From Elusimicrobiota bacterium (lineage in GTDB: Bacteria > Elusimicrobiota > Endomicrobiia > Endomicrobiales > Endomicrobiaceae): DNA of 64,000 nucleotides. The notes beneath the pieces were generated by a model that saw only the letters and a list, made by a program, of their open reading frames with translations, made no database searches and was not told where the DNA came from. The DNA is taken from positions 62,001 through 126,000 of the forward strand of contig JAFXOV010000044.1 in the NCBI GenBank assembly GCA_017528425.1, read 5' to 3'. Position 1 is the first letter of the stretch. Each line of letters opens with the position of its first letter. This document shows, in pieces, positions 37,306-46,041 of the stretch. A program made the position numbers and the translations under genes.

Positions 37306-37343
37306 TTTTCAGGTAGTTAAATTTTTGTATAAGGATAAAAAAA

Positions 37344-37919
37344 ATGAAAAAAAGTTTATTGGCTTTATTGTTGGCAGTAGCACTTGTAACACCTGTTTTT
37401 GCGACAGATAACAAGGTAGGTGAAATAGACGTTAAGGCAGGTTTTAATTTTATGTCTAATGTAACAGTTGATAATACTGATTATGATAAAAGTGTTGATT
37501 CTGCATTTGCAGCCGGTGCAGATTTATTCTTTTGTTTAACGCCCCAGTTAGCAATCGGTGCAGGTGTTGATTATATTTTCAATCATGAACTGCCAAATTT
37601 GGATGGTTTGAAAGCAGGTTGGACAAATATCTACGTACAGGCAAAATATATGTTTGAAACAGGAAATAATATTTTTAATAATGTTTATCCGTTATTTCAA
37701 ATAGGTGGAAGTATATTAAGGTTAGACACTGATTCTGAGACTGAAGTGGATTCAAACGGATTGTATTGGGCAATTGGTGCAGGTACAACAATAAAAGAAA
37801 ATTTTCTTCTTGAAATTCTTTATTCAAAATGTAATGCAAAAGTTAAAGAAGATTTCTTTAGAGGTGATTTAAAATATTCAACATTGCAGTTGAAAGTTGG
37901 ATATAAACTTCCCTTCTAA
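37344..37919 (+). CDS. Small outer-membrane beta-barrel protein, tandem copy 2
   Basis: The 191-residue paralogue has a signal peptide ending TPVFATDN and a mature barrel with the shared segments LAIGAGVDYIFNHE, FNNVYPLFQIGGSILRL and SNGLYWAIGAGTT, ending KVGYKLPF. It is more diverged than copy 1 is from the 8722 gene. It ends before a strong bidirectional terminator. The tandem arrangement with duplicated promoter indicates local duplication of about 740 bases. Confidence 0.8.
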   Translation: MKKSLLALLLAVALVTPVFATDNKVGEIDVKAGFNFMSNVTVDNTDYDKSVDSAFAAGADLFFCLTPQLAIGAGVDYIFNHELPNLDGLKAGWTNIYVQAKYMFETGNNIFNNVYPLFQIGGSILRLDTDSETEVDSNGLYWAIGAGTTIKENFLLEILYSKCNAKVKEDFFRGDLKYSTLQLKVGYKLPF

Positions 37920-37930
37920 TTAATATATTA

Positions 37931-37967
37931 TAAAAAAGCAGGGAGATATCTTCTCCCTGCTTTTTTT
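37931..37967. terminator. Bidirectional terminator
   Basis: A perfect 12-bp stem (AAAGCAGGGAGA, 37935-37946, with 37952-37963) is flanked by A-runs on the left and T-runs on the right. It can stop the plus-strand OMP transcript and the converging minus-strand Tad transcript. Confidence 0.9.
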
Positions 37968-37988
37968 ATTTTTTAATTACCAATTATT

Positions 37989-39113
37989 TTAGAGTGGTAC
38001 CAAGTGGGCATCCCAACCGCCGAGCTCGGCTTCGTTGTACTTATAAATCGGAGTTTCTTTATTTAACGGTTCGGTAATTATTTTTCTTGTTGCCTCTTCG
38101 GCATAATAGGCAGCTGCAGCTATACCGACCGCAGCACAAACTTGTCCTACAGCCGGAATATAAGCTACCGCTTGTATTATGTTATAAAAGACAAAAAGTT
38201 GTTGTGCTACCATAGGTGACAAAAGTGCTGCCGTAATATAAGATAAACCTGTACTTGTGTCTTCTTTTTCGGGAAACATAGGACCTTTAACATTATATAA
38301 TCCCGCAGCACCCAAACTATACAATACAGGCATATCAACATCAAAGACATTTTTGAATAACGGGTATCCGTCATTTTTTGAAGGAGTTTTTATTCCTATA
38401 CCTACCAACTTTTTATCATAAAAGTCCGTATCTTGAACATACCAAGACACATTATCTTTCATATATTGTCTGGGTATAACTATATGATAATGTTTTGCTT
38501 GAACATCGAGACAAAAATTCATTGTTTTATAATAAGTTATCCCTTTAGTATTTCTTTTTATACCTAACCAAACTTTCGGATCGGTTATATTAAAATTAAA
38601 CAAATTTGTTCCTTTGGCATATCTTGAAGGTATAACAAAAACTTTATAATCTTTATCGGGAATATTTTTCATTAACAGCGCCGATTGAACCATATAGTTT
38701 GTAAGTAAAAGATCTTGAAACTGTTGTATTGAATTTACAAGCTTTTTCATTTTCAATACACCGCTGTACCTTTCGTTTACGGCAACACCTGCTTTGGGAC
38801 AATAATAGTCGCAAAACGGACCGGGTATCATCGAACCGCCAACCTTATCGGTAGAAAAAGACGGAAACATTGCTATCATGGGGTACGATGCCGTAGATAA
38901 AACTGTTGCCATTAAACTGTTTGTTGCACCCAACAAATTTAATGTTCTTGCCTGCAAATTTGCAACGGATATTACCGTGTTGTCAACATAGTTTTGTAAT
39001 ATCATTTTATCTCTTAAAATTTTGGCAATATTTACCATCATTGCCCAACTGAATATAAGGATTAACGACATTACAAGCATATAAGGTAATACCTGACCTT
39101 TTCTATTGTTCAT
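37989..39113 (-). CDS. TadG/TadE-like pseudopilin or pilus-assembly protein
   Basis: Taking the ATG at 39113 (which overlaps the preceding stop by 11 bases) gives 374 residues beginning MNNRKGQVLPYMLVMSLILI, a short basic leader followed by a hydrophobic helix, as in TadE/TadG proteins. The remainder is a long exported domain with a second hydrophobic, Ala-rich stretch (VAYIPAVGQVCAAVGIAAAAYYA) near the C-terminus. Such proteins take part in type IVc (Tad/Flp) pilus assembly. No ATPase or prepilin peptidase is in the window. The frame stays open upstream to 39164. Confidence 0.6.
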   Translation of the reverse strand: MNNRKGQVLPYMLVMSLILIFSWAMMVNIAKILRDKMILQNYVDNTVISVANLQARTLNLLGATNSLMATVLSTASYPMIAMFPSFSTDKVGGSMIPGPFCDYYCPKAGVAVNERYSGVLKMKKLVNSIQQFQDLLLTNYMVQSALLMKNIPDKDYKVFVIPSRYAKGTNLFNFNITDPKVWLGIKRNTKGITYYKTMNFCLDVQAKHYHIVIPRQYMKDNVSWYVQDTDFYDKKLVGIGIKTPSKNDGYPLFKNVFDVDMPVLYSLGAAGLYNVKGPMFPEKEDTSTGLSYITAALLSPMVAQQLFVFYNIIQAVAYIPAVGQVCAAVGIAAAAYYAEEATRKIITEPLNKETPIYKYNEAELGGWDAHLVPL

Positions 39114-39597
39114 ATTCAGGAAACTCTTTTGCATCGGGATATGCCTTATTGTAAAATTCTTCATCGGGAGATTTTACCATTCTTGCCCTTGCAGACTGCT
39201 CTCTGTAAAACAAAGAATTGAAAAATTGCCCGAACATTATTCTTGTATTGTAACCGACTTTTACATTATGTTTATTTATTTTTTTGTTGCTGTGATCTAA
39301 AATTTTGTTGCCTAAAATATCTTCGTCCCAATGTGTGGTTTTATAATAAAATACACTCTTGGAACTTAACATATATGCCGTAAGAAGCTTTGATACTGTT
39401 TCTTTTGCGGTATCGGCAATTTCTTTATTTTTTGTTACAACTATTTTTCTTGTAGCCGAAAAAGCGCTGTAATTCAAAAACATATCGTCCGCAACAATAA
39501 TACAAACTTGTATTGCAGCAAACATTAAAACCGTTATTATACAGGCAATTATAAATCCTTCCAAAAAAGATTGTCCTTTATTGTTAAAACAAAACAT
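39103..39597 (-). CDS. TadE-like membrane protein
   Basis: The ATG at 39597 has GGGAG six bases upstream and gives 164 residues starting MFCFNNKGQSFLEGFIIACI. The NNKGQSxLE segment followed by a hydrophobic helix is a TadE-type N-terminus, with the conserved Glu at about 13. The mature part is exported and rich in Lys and Thr. It overlaps both neighbours: 14 bases with the pilin-like gene upstream and 11 with the TadG-like gene. Confidence 0.6.
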   Translation of the reverse strand: MFCFNNKGQSFLEGFIIACIITVLMFAAIQVCIIVADDMFLNYSAFSATRKIVVTKNKEIADTAKETVSKLLTAYMLSSKSVFYYKTTHWDEDILGNKILDHSNKKINKHNVKVGYNTRIMFGQFFNSLFYREQSARARMVKSPDEEFYNKAYPDAKEFPEYEQ

Positions 39598-39763
39598 TTG
39601 ATACTCCCGCAATAAAGGAAATAAAATCGAATTTATGTTTCCATGCAATAACAAAAAGTTTTACCATACCGTAACTTGCGGCAAACATAACAAGAGTAAA
39701 CAAAACATACTCTACCGCAGCTTGTCCCGATTTATTGTTTATGATATTTAGAATTGTTTTCAT
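39584..39763 (-). CDS. 59-residue Flp/TadE-like pilin candidate
   Basis: This short gene is easy to miss. It encodes 59 residues beginning MKTILNIINNKSGQAAVEYV, then a hydrophobic helix (LFTLVMFAASYGMVKLFVIA). The GQAAVEY motif is that of Flp and TadE pilins, where Glu-Tyr follows the prepilin cleavage point by four to six residues. The ATG overlaps the secretin-like gene stop (ATGA) and its own stop lies inside the next gene, so it is tightly coupled to both. It could be the major or a minor pilin; length favours Flp. Confidence 0.62.
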   Translation of the reverse strand: MKTILNIINNKSGQAAVEYVLFTLVMFAASYGMVKLFVIAWKHKFDFISFIAGVSNVLF

Positions 39764-40488
39764 TGTTCTATAATTTTCGGAGTAACAAAGATTAAAACAT
39801 TCGTTTTGTTATCTTTTACTTTTGTATTTTTGAACAATGTTCCGAGTAAAGGAATATCGGAAAGTATAGGAATACCCGAAGATGTTTTATCTTTATAATT
39901 TTCTATAAGACCCGCAATAACTATGGTTTGCTGATTTTTTAATATAACACTTGATCTTGCCTGCCTTTTGGCAATGTTCGGAAACCCCTGAACGGCATTT
40001 GCCCAATCGAGTCTTGAAAGTTCAGTTTCTATAACTAAATCTATTCTGTCCTCTTCCAAAATTTTCGGTAAAATTTCCATAATAATTCCGTACTCTTTCC
40101 ATTCTACATTACCGCCTGAAACACCCGATACTGCTATAGGAAATTCCCCTCCGACCAAAAATCTTGCTTTTGTTCCGGACTTTGTTACAAGTTTAGGATT
40201 GGATAATACTTGTGCCGAACCGCTTTCCTGTAAAAGTTTAAGTTTGGCACTTAACGGAGTGTATCTTACCCAATCGTTAAATTCCACAAGTGACGGATAA
40301 ACGGTGTTACCTTCACCGTTTGTAACAAAAAGTTCACCGGTAGAAATTTCATCCACCCACTTTATTCCGTACTCTTTGGCTTTGTTATTATTTATTTCGG
40401 TTATTTCTATGGATATTTCAACTAATTGTTCCGCAAATATAGCAGTAGAAATAAAAAGTAAAGTTATTAAGATAAAAAACTTCTTCAT
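39760..40488 (-). CDS. Short secretin-domain protein (RcpA/CpaC or GspD-like)
   Basis: The 242 residues have a signal peptide (1-19, IFAEQ) and the secretin homology region only: VEISIEITEINNNKAKEYGI, SAQVLSNPKLVTKSGTKARF, GEFPIAV, and the end motif GIPILSDIPLLGTLFKNTK. Full secretins are about 450-700 residues with N-terminal periplasmic domains, which are missing here. It may be a reduced outer-membrane channel for the pilin-like proteins encoded downstream. It begins directly after the gcvT stop. Confidence 0.82.
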   Translation of the reverse strand: MKKFFILITLLFISTAIFAEQLVEISIEITEINNNKAKEYGIKWVDEISTGELFVTNGEGNTVYPSLVEFNDWVRYTPLSAKLKLLQESGSAQVLSNPKLVTKSGTKARFLVGGEFPIAVSGVSGGNVEWKEYGIIMEILPKILEEDRIDLVIETELSRLDWANAVQGFPNIAKRQARSSVILKNQQTIVIAGLIENYKDKTSSGIPILSDIPLLGTLFKNTKVKDNKTNVLIFVTPKIIEQ

Positions 40489-41562
40489 TTATTTCTTTGC
40501 TCTTTTATAAAACGGTTTAGGAACAATTGTTATGTTTCTGAGATTGTTATGAACTTTTATTTGTATCGGCAAACTTTCGTCCGTTGAAACATCTATCAAT
40601 GCCATACCGATAGCTTTTTTAAATGTAGGTGAAAAACTTCCGCTTGTAACATAACCGATTTTTTTATCGTTCAAATAAACTTCATCGTGTGCTCTTGCTA
40701 TACCGTTTTGGCATATAAAAGCTACTAACTTTTTGGAAGGAGTATCTTTTATTTTTTCTATTTCGGATTTTCCTATAAAATCTTTATTCCAAAATACTGT
40801 TTTTATAAATCCCGCATCTATCGGATTAATTTCTTCGGATATTTCGTGACCGTGTAACGGCATACAAGCTTCAAGTCTTAATGTATCTCTGCAACCGAGA
40901 CCGCAGGGTTTTGCACCGAGTTCAACAAGTTTAGACCATATATATTCCGCACAGTTATTGGATATAAGAATTTCAAATCCGTCTTCACCGGTATAACCTG
41001 TTCTTGCTATCTTTGAGAAGTTTGCGGATTGACCTTTAAAAGAAATATCTTTCGCGGTAAAATATTTCATTGAAGCTATTTCTCCGTCAACTATTTGAGA
41101 AACAATTTCTACTGCTTTAGGGCCTTGAACGGCCATCATGGAAATTTCTTTGCTTATATTTTTTATATCCACATTATCCAATTTATTTTCGTTTAGCCAA
41201 GCGAAATCTTTATCTAAGTTTCCAGCATTTACCACCATCATGTAATAGTTTTCGAATTTATATACTATGATATCGTCTTTTATTCCGCCTTGTTTATTTA
41301 AAAGCATGGAATATCTTGCTTTATATAACGGCAAATTAGACATATCCGATATTGTTACATAATCCAAAAATTTACCTGCATTTTCTCCCGATATAATAAA
41401 TGTTCCCATGTGAGAAGTATCAAATATACCTACAGAATTTCTAACCGCATTATGTTCTTCTATAATAGAAGTATATTGAACCGGCATATCCCATCCGCCG
41501 AATTCGGTAAATTTTGCACCTGCTTTTTGGTGCATAGAATGTAAGAATGTTTCTTTTAACAT
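40489..41562 (-). CDS. gcvT: Glycine cleavage system T protein (aminomethyltransferase)
   Basis: The ATG at 41562 has AAAGGGGA just upstream and gives 357 residues starting MLKETFLHSMHQ. Motifs are FGGWDMPVQYTSIIEEHNAVR, FDTSHMG, MAVQGPKA, RTGYTGEDGFEIL and ACMPLHGHEI. It transfers the methylene of glycine to tetrahydrofolate and releases ammonia. lpdA follows upstream by 22 bases; gcvP and gcvH are not in the window. The frame upstream to 41604 has no start with a good Shine-Dalgarno. Confidence 0.93.
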   Translation of the reverse strand: MLKETFLHSMHQKAGAKFTEFGGWDMPVQYTSIIEEHNAVRNSVGIFDTSHMGTFIISGENAGKFLDYVTISDMSNLPLYKARYSMLLNKQGGIKDDIIVYKFENYYMMVVNAGNLDKDFAWLNENKLDNVDIKNISKEISMMAVQGPKAVEIVSQIVDGEIASMKYFTAKDISFKGQSANFSKIARTGYTGEDGFEILISNNCAEYIWSKLVELGAKPCGLGCRDTLRLEACMPLHGHEISEEINPIDAGFIKTVFWNKDFIGKSEIEKIKDTPSKKLVAFICQNGIARAHDEVYLNDKKIGYVTSGSFSPTFKKAIGMALIDVSTDESLPIQIKVHNNLRNITIVPKPFYKRAKK

Positions 41563-41584
41563 ACTGTCCCCTTTTATATAAAAA

Positions 41585-42868
41585 TTACTTTTTAATTGCT
41601 TCAAAAATCAGTTCGGAAAGTCCCGGATGGAAGAACATATCTTTCGATAAATCCGTAACTTTCATATCAGATTTTATTATCATTGTTGCAGACTCTATGA
41701 GTTCATCTGCATTTACACCTATTATCCAAACACCTATAACCTTTTTGGAAACATTATCTACGGCTACTTTTATCCAACCTGTTCTTTGTCCTTCTATTTG
41801 TGCTCTTGCATTTGAAATAAAAGTTGATTTTCCAAAGGAAACATCTTTATAACTGTCATAATCAACTGCTTTCACCGATGCTACGGGAGGAAACGAAAAA
41901 ACGACTTTCGGCACAGGATTTTTTGATTGTAAATTTTCGGCAACATTTATTGCATCCTGTTCGGCGGTATATGCCAAAAATCCTTTAGCGGTAATATCTC
42001 CTATAGCAAAAATATTATCTACATTTGTTGCATAATTTTGTGTTGATACAAATTTTCTGTTATCTAAATTTAAACCTATATTCTCCGGCTTTAGTTCATC
42101 GGCATTAGACTTTCTTCCCGCAACTATCAAGATTTTTTCAAAGCTGTCTTTATCTTTTAATGTATCGGTACAAGAAACTTCAACTTTTATTCCCTGTCTT
42201 GCCAACACTTTTGAAAGTTCTTGTGCCAAATCGCTGTCTTCACTGGGTAAAATCTGCGGACAAATTTCTCTTAAAGTAACTTTACAACCGAAACTTGCAA
42301 ATATGGAACTTAACTCTATACCGATTGCTCCTGCACCTATAACAAGCATACTTTTGGGAACTTCCGTTAAGTTTAAAGCATCGGTAGAATCGATATATTT
42401 TTGATGATCGTATTCAACGGTTGGAATTGATTTGGTTTCCGAACCCGTTGCAATAATTATTTTGTCTGCAAATATACTTATTTCTTCCGTTTCTGTTTTA
42501 ACATTAAGCTCGTTTTTATTTTTAAAACTTGCCGTTCCTTTTATAATATCAACTTTGTTTGCGGTAAGTAATCTTGATACACCTTTAACTAAATTTTCAA
42601 CTAATCTGTTTTTTTTATTTATTATTTCCTGAAAATTTACAGGTTCCAAGGAAGATTTTAAGCCATACTCATAAGATTTTGATATTGTTTGTTTTACCGA
42701 TGCTGCCTGCCACAAAAACTTTGTTGGAATACAACCTCTGTTTAAACAAGTACCACCCAAATTATCTTTTTCGATTATTACAACCTTTTTACCTTGTTTA
42801 GCAAAATTTATTGCACAATTGTATCCTGCAGGTCCCGCACCTATAACGGCTATATCGTATTTTTCCAT
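41585..42868 (-). CDS. lpdA: Dihydrolipoamide dehydrogenase
   Basis: The 427-residue flavoprotein starts MEKYDIAVIGAGPAGYN. The redox disulfide is GGTCLNRGCIPTK near 38-50; the NAD motif VIGAGAIGIELSSIFASFG and C-terminal HPGLSELIFEA with the catalytic His are present. It serves the glycine cleavage system (gcvT lies downstream) or a 2-oxoacid dehydrogenase. A length of about 430 is on the short side for Lpd. The frame continues to 42913 without a good start. Confidence 0.93.
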   Translation of the reverse strand: MEKYDIAVIGAGPAGYNCAINFAKQGKKVVIIEKDNLGGTCLNRGCIPTKFLWQAASVKQTISKSYEYGLKSSLEPVNFQEIINKKNRLVENLVKGVSRLLTANKVDIIKGTASFKNKNELNVKTETEEISIFADKIIIATGSETKSIPTVEYDHQKYIDSTDALNLTEVPKSMLVIGAGAIGIELSSIFASFGCKVTLREICPQILPSEDSDLAQELSKVLARQGIKVEVSCTDTLKDKDSFEKILIVAGRKSNADELKPENIGLNLDNRKFVSTQNYATNVDNIFAIGDITAKGFLAYTAEQDAINVAENLQSKNPVPKVVFSFPPVASVKAVDYDSYKDVSFGKSTFISNARAQIEGQRTGWIKVAVDNVSKKVIGVWIIGVNADELIESATMIIKSDMKVTDLSKDMFFHPGLSELIFEAIKK

Positions 42869-42905
42869 GATTAAATTCCAATTAATAAAATTAACAAGTA
42901 AATAT

Positions 42906-44055
42906 TTTACCAAATTATGAGATTTTTAGATATAGAACTGATTTCGGGTATATCAATATTTTTTTGGAAGATTCAACAATTATCCGAATTTATAATCTCA
43001 CTATACTAGATTGAAATTGGTACAATATCACTAAATATAGTGGCAATTTCAAATATACTACCATATAGCTTTTTAATTTCTAAAAACTATATTTCAGGTA
43101 TTTTTATGTCACGTTTGTAAGTCAATTTATGAATAAAACTTTTTTCACAGGCTTTCTTAAAATCCGCATTAGATATTTTTTTCACCTTTTCAGCCTTACT
43201 TAAAATAATATGTATATTTCCATCGTTTTCATTCAGAGAGTAACCATAATATAATTTTTTGAAATCCCTATCATTTTCAAGCAAAGCAATAAACAAATAA
43301 TGATGTACAAAGTAATTCAAAGAAAAATTTTCATTTTTCCAGTATTCTGTTATTGCTGCCTCCCATTTTGAAATGAGTTGATTGTACTGTTTTGAATAAA
43401 TAAAGCAATTATTTATAAAAGTCTTCGCAAATTTTCCAACACTCCTATAAATAAAAAAATCTGAATTATAAATATATCTTGGCAATTGAGAAGTTAGTAA
43501 GCAAGTTGCATCCAGCCAAAAACCACCATATTGTTTAAGTAAATAAACTCTTATAATGTCTGAAAAATGTGCATTGCCAATTATGTTTTTTCTATGTTTC
43601 TCCATTATAAACTCTGGCAATGAAAGATAATTATTTAAGTTATCGTATGTAATAACCTTAACTTCAAAATCTTTCGGCTTATTTTTTCTAAAGGATTGAA
43701 AACATTTTTTTACCAGTTCCGGAGCATTATCTTCACCCTGAAGCCAACATGTCCAAATATAGTTTCCACATTTGCAATCTTTTTTTTCTAATTCAATACC
43801 TTTTGCATACCGACTTAAATATTTTACACAACGTTCCCTGTTAACTGGTGAAATTTTATCGCGAAAAGAATCCCTTGCGGACTTGTTCCAAAACACCAAC
43901 GAAGATAATAAATTAGCACATAGTTTCGTTACATTTAATGCAATTTTATTCATTTTTTTAAAAAATACTTTTTTAAGTGATTAGAAAAACTATTTTATAA
44001 CCTGTCTTTATCGTAATGCTGGTTATTTTACTAAATTATGAGATATTTTGATATA
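42906..44055. repeat. 30-base direct repeats flanking the glycosyltransferase gene
   Basis: TTTTACCAAATTATGAGATT... at 42906-42935 and its counterpart at 44026-44055 agree at 27 of 30 bases. They bracket the whole 43087-43953 gene. Each copy also lies upstream of a minus-strand gene (lpdA and the glycosyltransferase), so a shared promoter element is the alternative to an insertion scar. Confidence 0.65.
43087..43953 (-). CDS. Capsular-polysaccharide-type glycosyltransferase (Caps_synth/GT32-like)
   Basis: The 288 residues show NYIWTCWLQGEDNAPELVKKC, a middle GNAHFSDIIRVYLLKQYGGFWLDATCLL (the GGxWLD sugar-nucleotide/metal motif) and a His-rich end. This is the pattern of the capsular synthesis proteins related to GT32 enzymes. 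It would add a sugar to a surface glycan. There is no clear Shine-Dalgarno before the ATG. The gene is AT-rich even for this region and is bracketed by 30-base direct repeats, suggesting recent acquisition. It follows the ATP-grasp gene of the peptide operon. Confidence 0.8.
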   Translation of the reverse strand: MNKIALNVTKLCANLLSSLVFWNKSARDSFRDKISPVNRERCVKYLSRYAKGIELEKKDCKCGNYIWTCWLQGEDNAPELVKKCFQSFRKNKPKDFEVKVITYDNLNNYLSLPEFIMEKHRKNIIGNAHFSDIIRVYLLKQYGGFWLDATCLLTSQLPRYIYNSDFFIYRSVGKFAKTFINNCFIYSKQYNQLISKWEAAITEYWKNENFSLNYFVHHYLFIALLENDRDFKKLYYGYSLNENDGNIHIILSKAEKVKKISNADFKKACEKSFIHKLTYKRDIKIPEI

Positions 44056-44062
44056 ATTTTTT

Positions 44063-45004
44063 TTAATCGTTCAAAAACTTTTCCGGTAACTTTAACATTT
44101 CTCCGAATTTATAGTCCCATTCAATAGGATCAAACGGAGATGTACCGTTACCCGGAGTAAAAGTTAATTCCCCTACATAAATGTTATTATTACCGTCTTC
44201 ATATAAATCAACTCTGACTAAAGGAAAAGGTTTTGCCAATTTTTCCGCGATACTAATCATTTCATCGTAATTATTAATTTCCAACTTTACTTTACTGTTG
44301 TTTAACACATTATCATTTATAAAAGGCTGTAATTTTAAATTTCTGTCATAAAAATTAAAAAATTTTGCGCCTTCATGTATTCCGGTTACCATCAAATATT
44401 TATAGTCCCCGTTAAAACAAAGAAATTTATAGTTCTGTGCAATTAATCCGTCTTTTCCTAAAAGCAATTTCTCGCAAATAATTCTCGGTTTTATATCTTT
44501 GTATTGCCACTCAAAATTCAAATAATAAAAATTTTTTTCCGGTCTGGTCCAAAAGTTAAGCTTTTTTATTGCACGGGCAACATCAAACGTTGATTTATCC
44601 CGGCATAAAATATTTTGTCTGCAACCCCAATTTGTTTTTACTATAAATTGATTCGGAAACTTATCAAACTCTATTTCTTCGGGGGTATTATAAAAACCTA
44701 AACAAGGGACTAAATATTTTTCACCTGCGACATCTTTTATATAATTTCTTACCTCTATTTTATCCGAACATTTTGTCATTAACGGATTATGATAGTAGAA
44801 TTTTAGCCATTGAATTTTTTCATTGAAAGTTTTGGGATTATCCAAATTCAACTTATAATTCAACTGTTGTTTGAATTGAACTTCTAAAACATACCGAATT
44901 TCTTCTTTGGTTATTTTTTGTGATTGTCCGGAACGAATTCTTTTATATTTAAAATTTAGTATATGTTTTAAATTGTTCCATTTCTTTTTAATTTTATCTA
45001 TCAT
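44063..45004 (-). CDS. TupA-like ATP-grasp protein
   Basis: The start at 45004 overlaps the radical SAM stop as ATGA and gives 313 residues (MIDKIKKKWNNLKHI). The sequence fits TupA-like ATP-grasp proteins: KTFNEKIQWLKFYYHNPLMTKCSDK, then DKIEVRNYI, FIVKTNWGCRQN, ICEKLL, and DLYEDGNNNIYVGELTFTPGNG with metal-binding acidic and Asn residues near the end. ATP-grasp enzymes join a carboxylate to an amine through an acyl-phosphate. The family takes its name from teichuronopeptide synthesis and is common in glycan loci. The coupling to the radical SAM gene suggests a joint task. Confidence 0.8.
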   Translation of the reverse strand: MIDKIKKKWNNLKHILNFKYKRIRSGQSQKITKEEIRYVLEVQFKQQLNYKLNLDNPKTFNEKIQWLKFYYHNPLMTKCSDKIEVRNYIKDVAGEKYLVPCLGFYNTPEEIEFDKFPNQFIVKTNWGCRQNILCRDKSTFDVARAIKKLNFWTRPEKNFYYLNFEWQYKDIKPRIICEKLLLGKDGLIAQNYKFLCFNGDYKYLMVTGIHEGAKFFNFYDRNLKLQPFINDNVLNNSKVKLEINNYDEMISIAEKLAKPFPLVRVDLYEDGNNNIYVGELTFTPGNGTSPFDPIEWDYKFGEMLKLPEKFLND

Positions 45005-46029
45005 ACTTCTTTCCAACATTGCGGATCTGCTGCATAAAAATTGTGCGTTTTGCCGTAAGCCACGGCAGGACATCCTCTGCAAAAGCTTAACAACTCGCAT
45101 TTGGAACACTTTTCGAATTTATCGTAATCTCTGTATCGTTCCATTTCGTTGAACCAAACATCCGATATTTTGTTTTCTAAAGCATTTCCTACTTTACCGT
45201 CAAATCTTCTGCAAGCGAGCAAATCTCCGTTTGAACAAATAGTCATGTGGCTATTTCCGCAATTGCAACCGTCATATATGATTCCTTTTTCCGCCCGTTC
45301 GGGAATTTTAAAAATTCCTTTTTCGTAAAGATACAATGTCCACAAATGATCTTTATATCCGAAATAAGTTTTACAGCCTTTACTTTTATATTGTTGAAAT
45401 TTGTTATAACATTTATCCAACAACTCTCTGTATTCCAACGGTTTTATATTTGTATCTTTTTGCAAACTTGTAGGACAATATCTTGCAAAACCGAAGATAT
45501 TTACTTCATGTTCAACAACAACATCTATAAGGTCAGGAATTTCATTTATATTCTTGTCCGAAACGGTTGTCATTATAACAGAATCAATTCCGGCATCATT
45601 TATACATTTTATTTTTTCCAGAGTAATATCAAAAGAGCCCGGTTTTCTGAACCAATCGTGTGTTTGTTTCATGCCGTCTATCGACATTTGATAACTATCA
45701 CAGCCGTAACTTTTTAATTTTTTGCAAAGTTCGGTATCTATATGAAAAGGATTACCTAAAATTGAAAACTCACAATTGTGATTTTTCATTATTTCAAGTA
45801 AACTCCAAAAATCTTTGTTAAGAAGAGGATCTCCGCCGGTAATTACAAAGTTAGGTTTTCTGGCGACCTTTGAACAAAATTCAATACAGTTATCAAAAAC
45901 TTTTTTCATTTGTTCCAAAGACATAGAAACTATAGGTTTGGTTACGTTTTCCGAAAAGATATAACAATGCTTACATCTTTGATCACATTCATCCGTTATA
46001 TGCCATTGAAAAGAAAAATATTGTTTCAT
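45001..46029 (-). CDS. Radical SAM/SPASM peptide maturase
   Basis: The 342 residues open with HITDECDQRCKHCYIF; C15, C19 and C22 form the CxxxCxxC site for the SAM-binding [4Fe-4S] cluster, followed by VITGGDPLL and YQMSIDG. The C-terminal SPASM region has many Cys (DGCNCGNSHMTICSNGD, LACRRFDG, CSKCELLSFCRGC, and a final DPQC) for auxiliary clusters. SPASM enzymes make thioether or C-C bonds in ribosomal peptides. I recall similar maturases for very Cys-rich peptides (the so-called ACGX system), but membership was not tested. The gene follows the candidate precursor by 57 bases. Confidence 0.9.
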   Translation of the reverse strand: MKQYFSFQWHITDECDQRCKHCYIFSENVTKPIVSMSLEQMKKVFDNCIEFCSKVARKPNFVITGGDPLLNKDFWSLLEIMKNHNCEFSILGNPFHIDTELCKKLKSYGCDSYQMSIDGMKQTHDWFRKPGSFDITLEKIKCINDAGIDSVIMTTVSDKNINEIPDLIDVVVEHEVNIFGFARYCPTSLQKDTNIKPLEYRELLDKCYNKFQQYKSKGCKTYFGYKDHLWTLYLYEKGIFKIPERAEKGIIYDGCNCGNSHMTICSNGDLLACRRFDGKVGNALENKISDVWFNEMERYRDYDKFEKCSKCELLSFCRGCPAVAYGKTHNFYAADPQCWKEV

Positions 46030-46041
46030 ATATTCCTACAT

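Noticed and set aside
41547-42913. Glycine riboswitch before gcvT
   Set aside because: The gap between lpdA and gcvT is only 22 bases, too short for the aptamer, and no such fold is seen upstream of lpdA.
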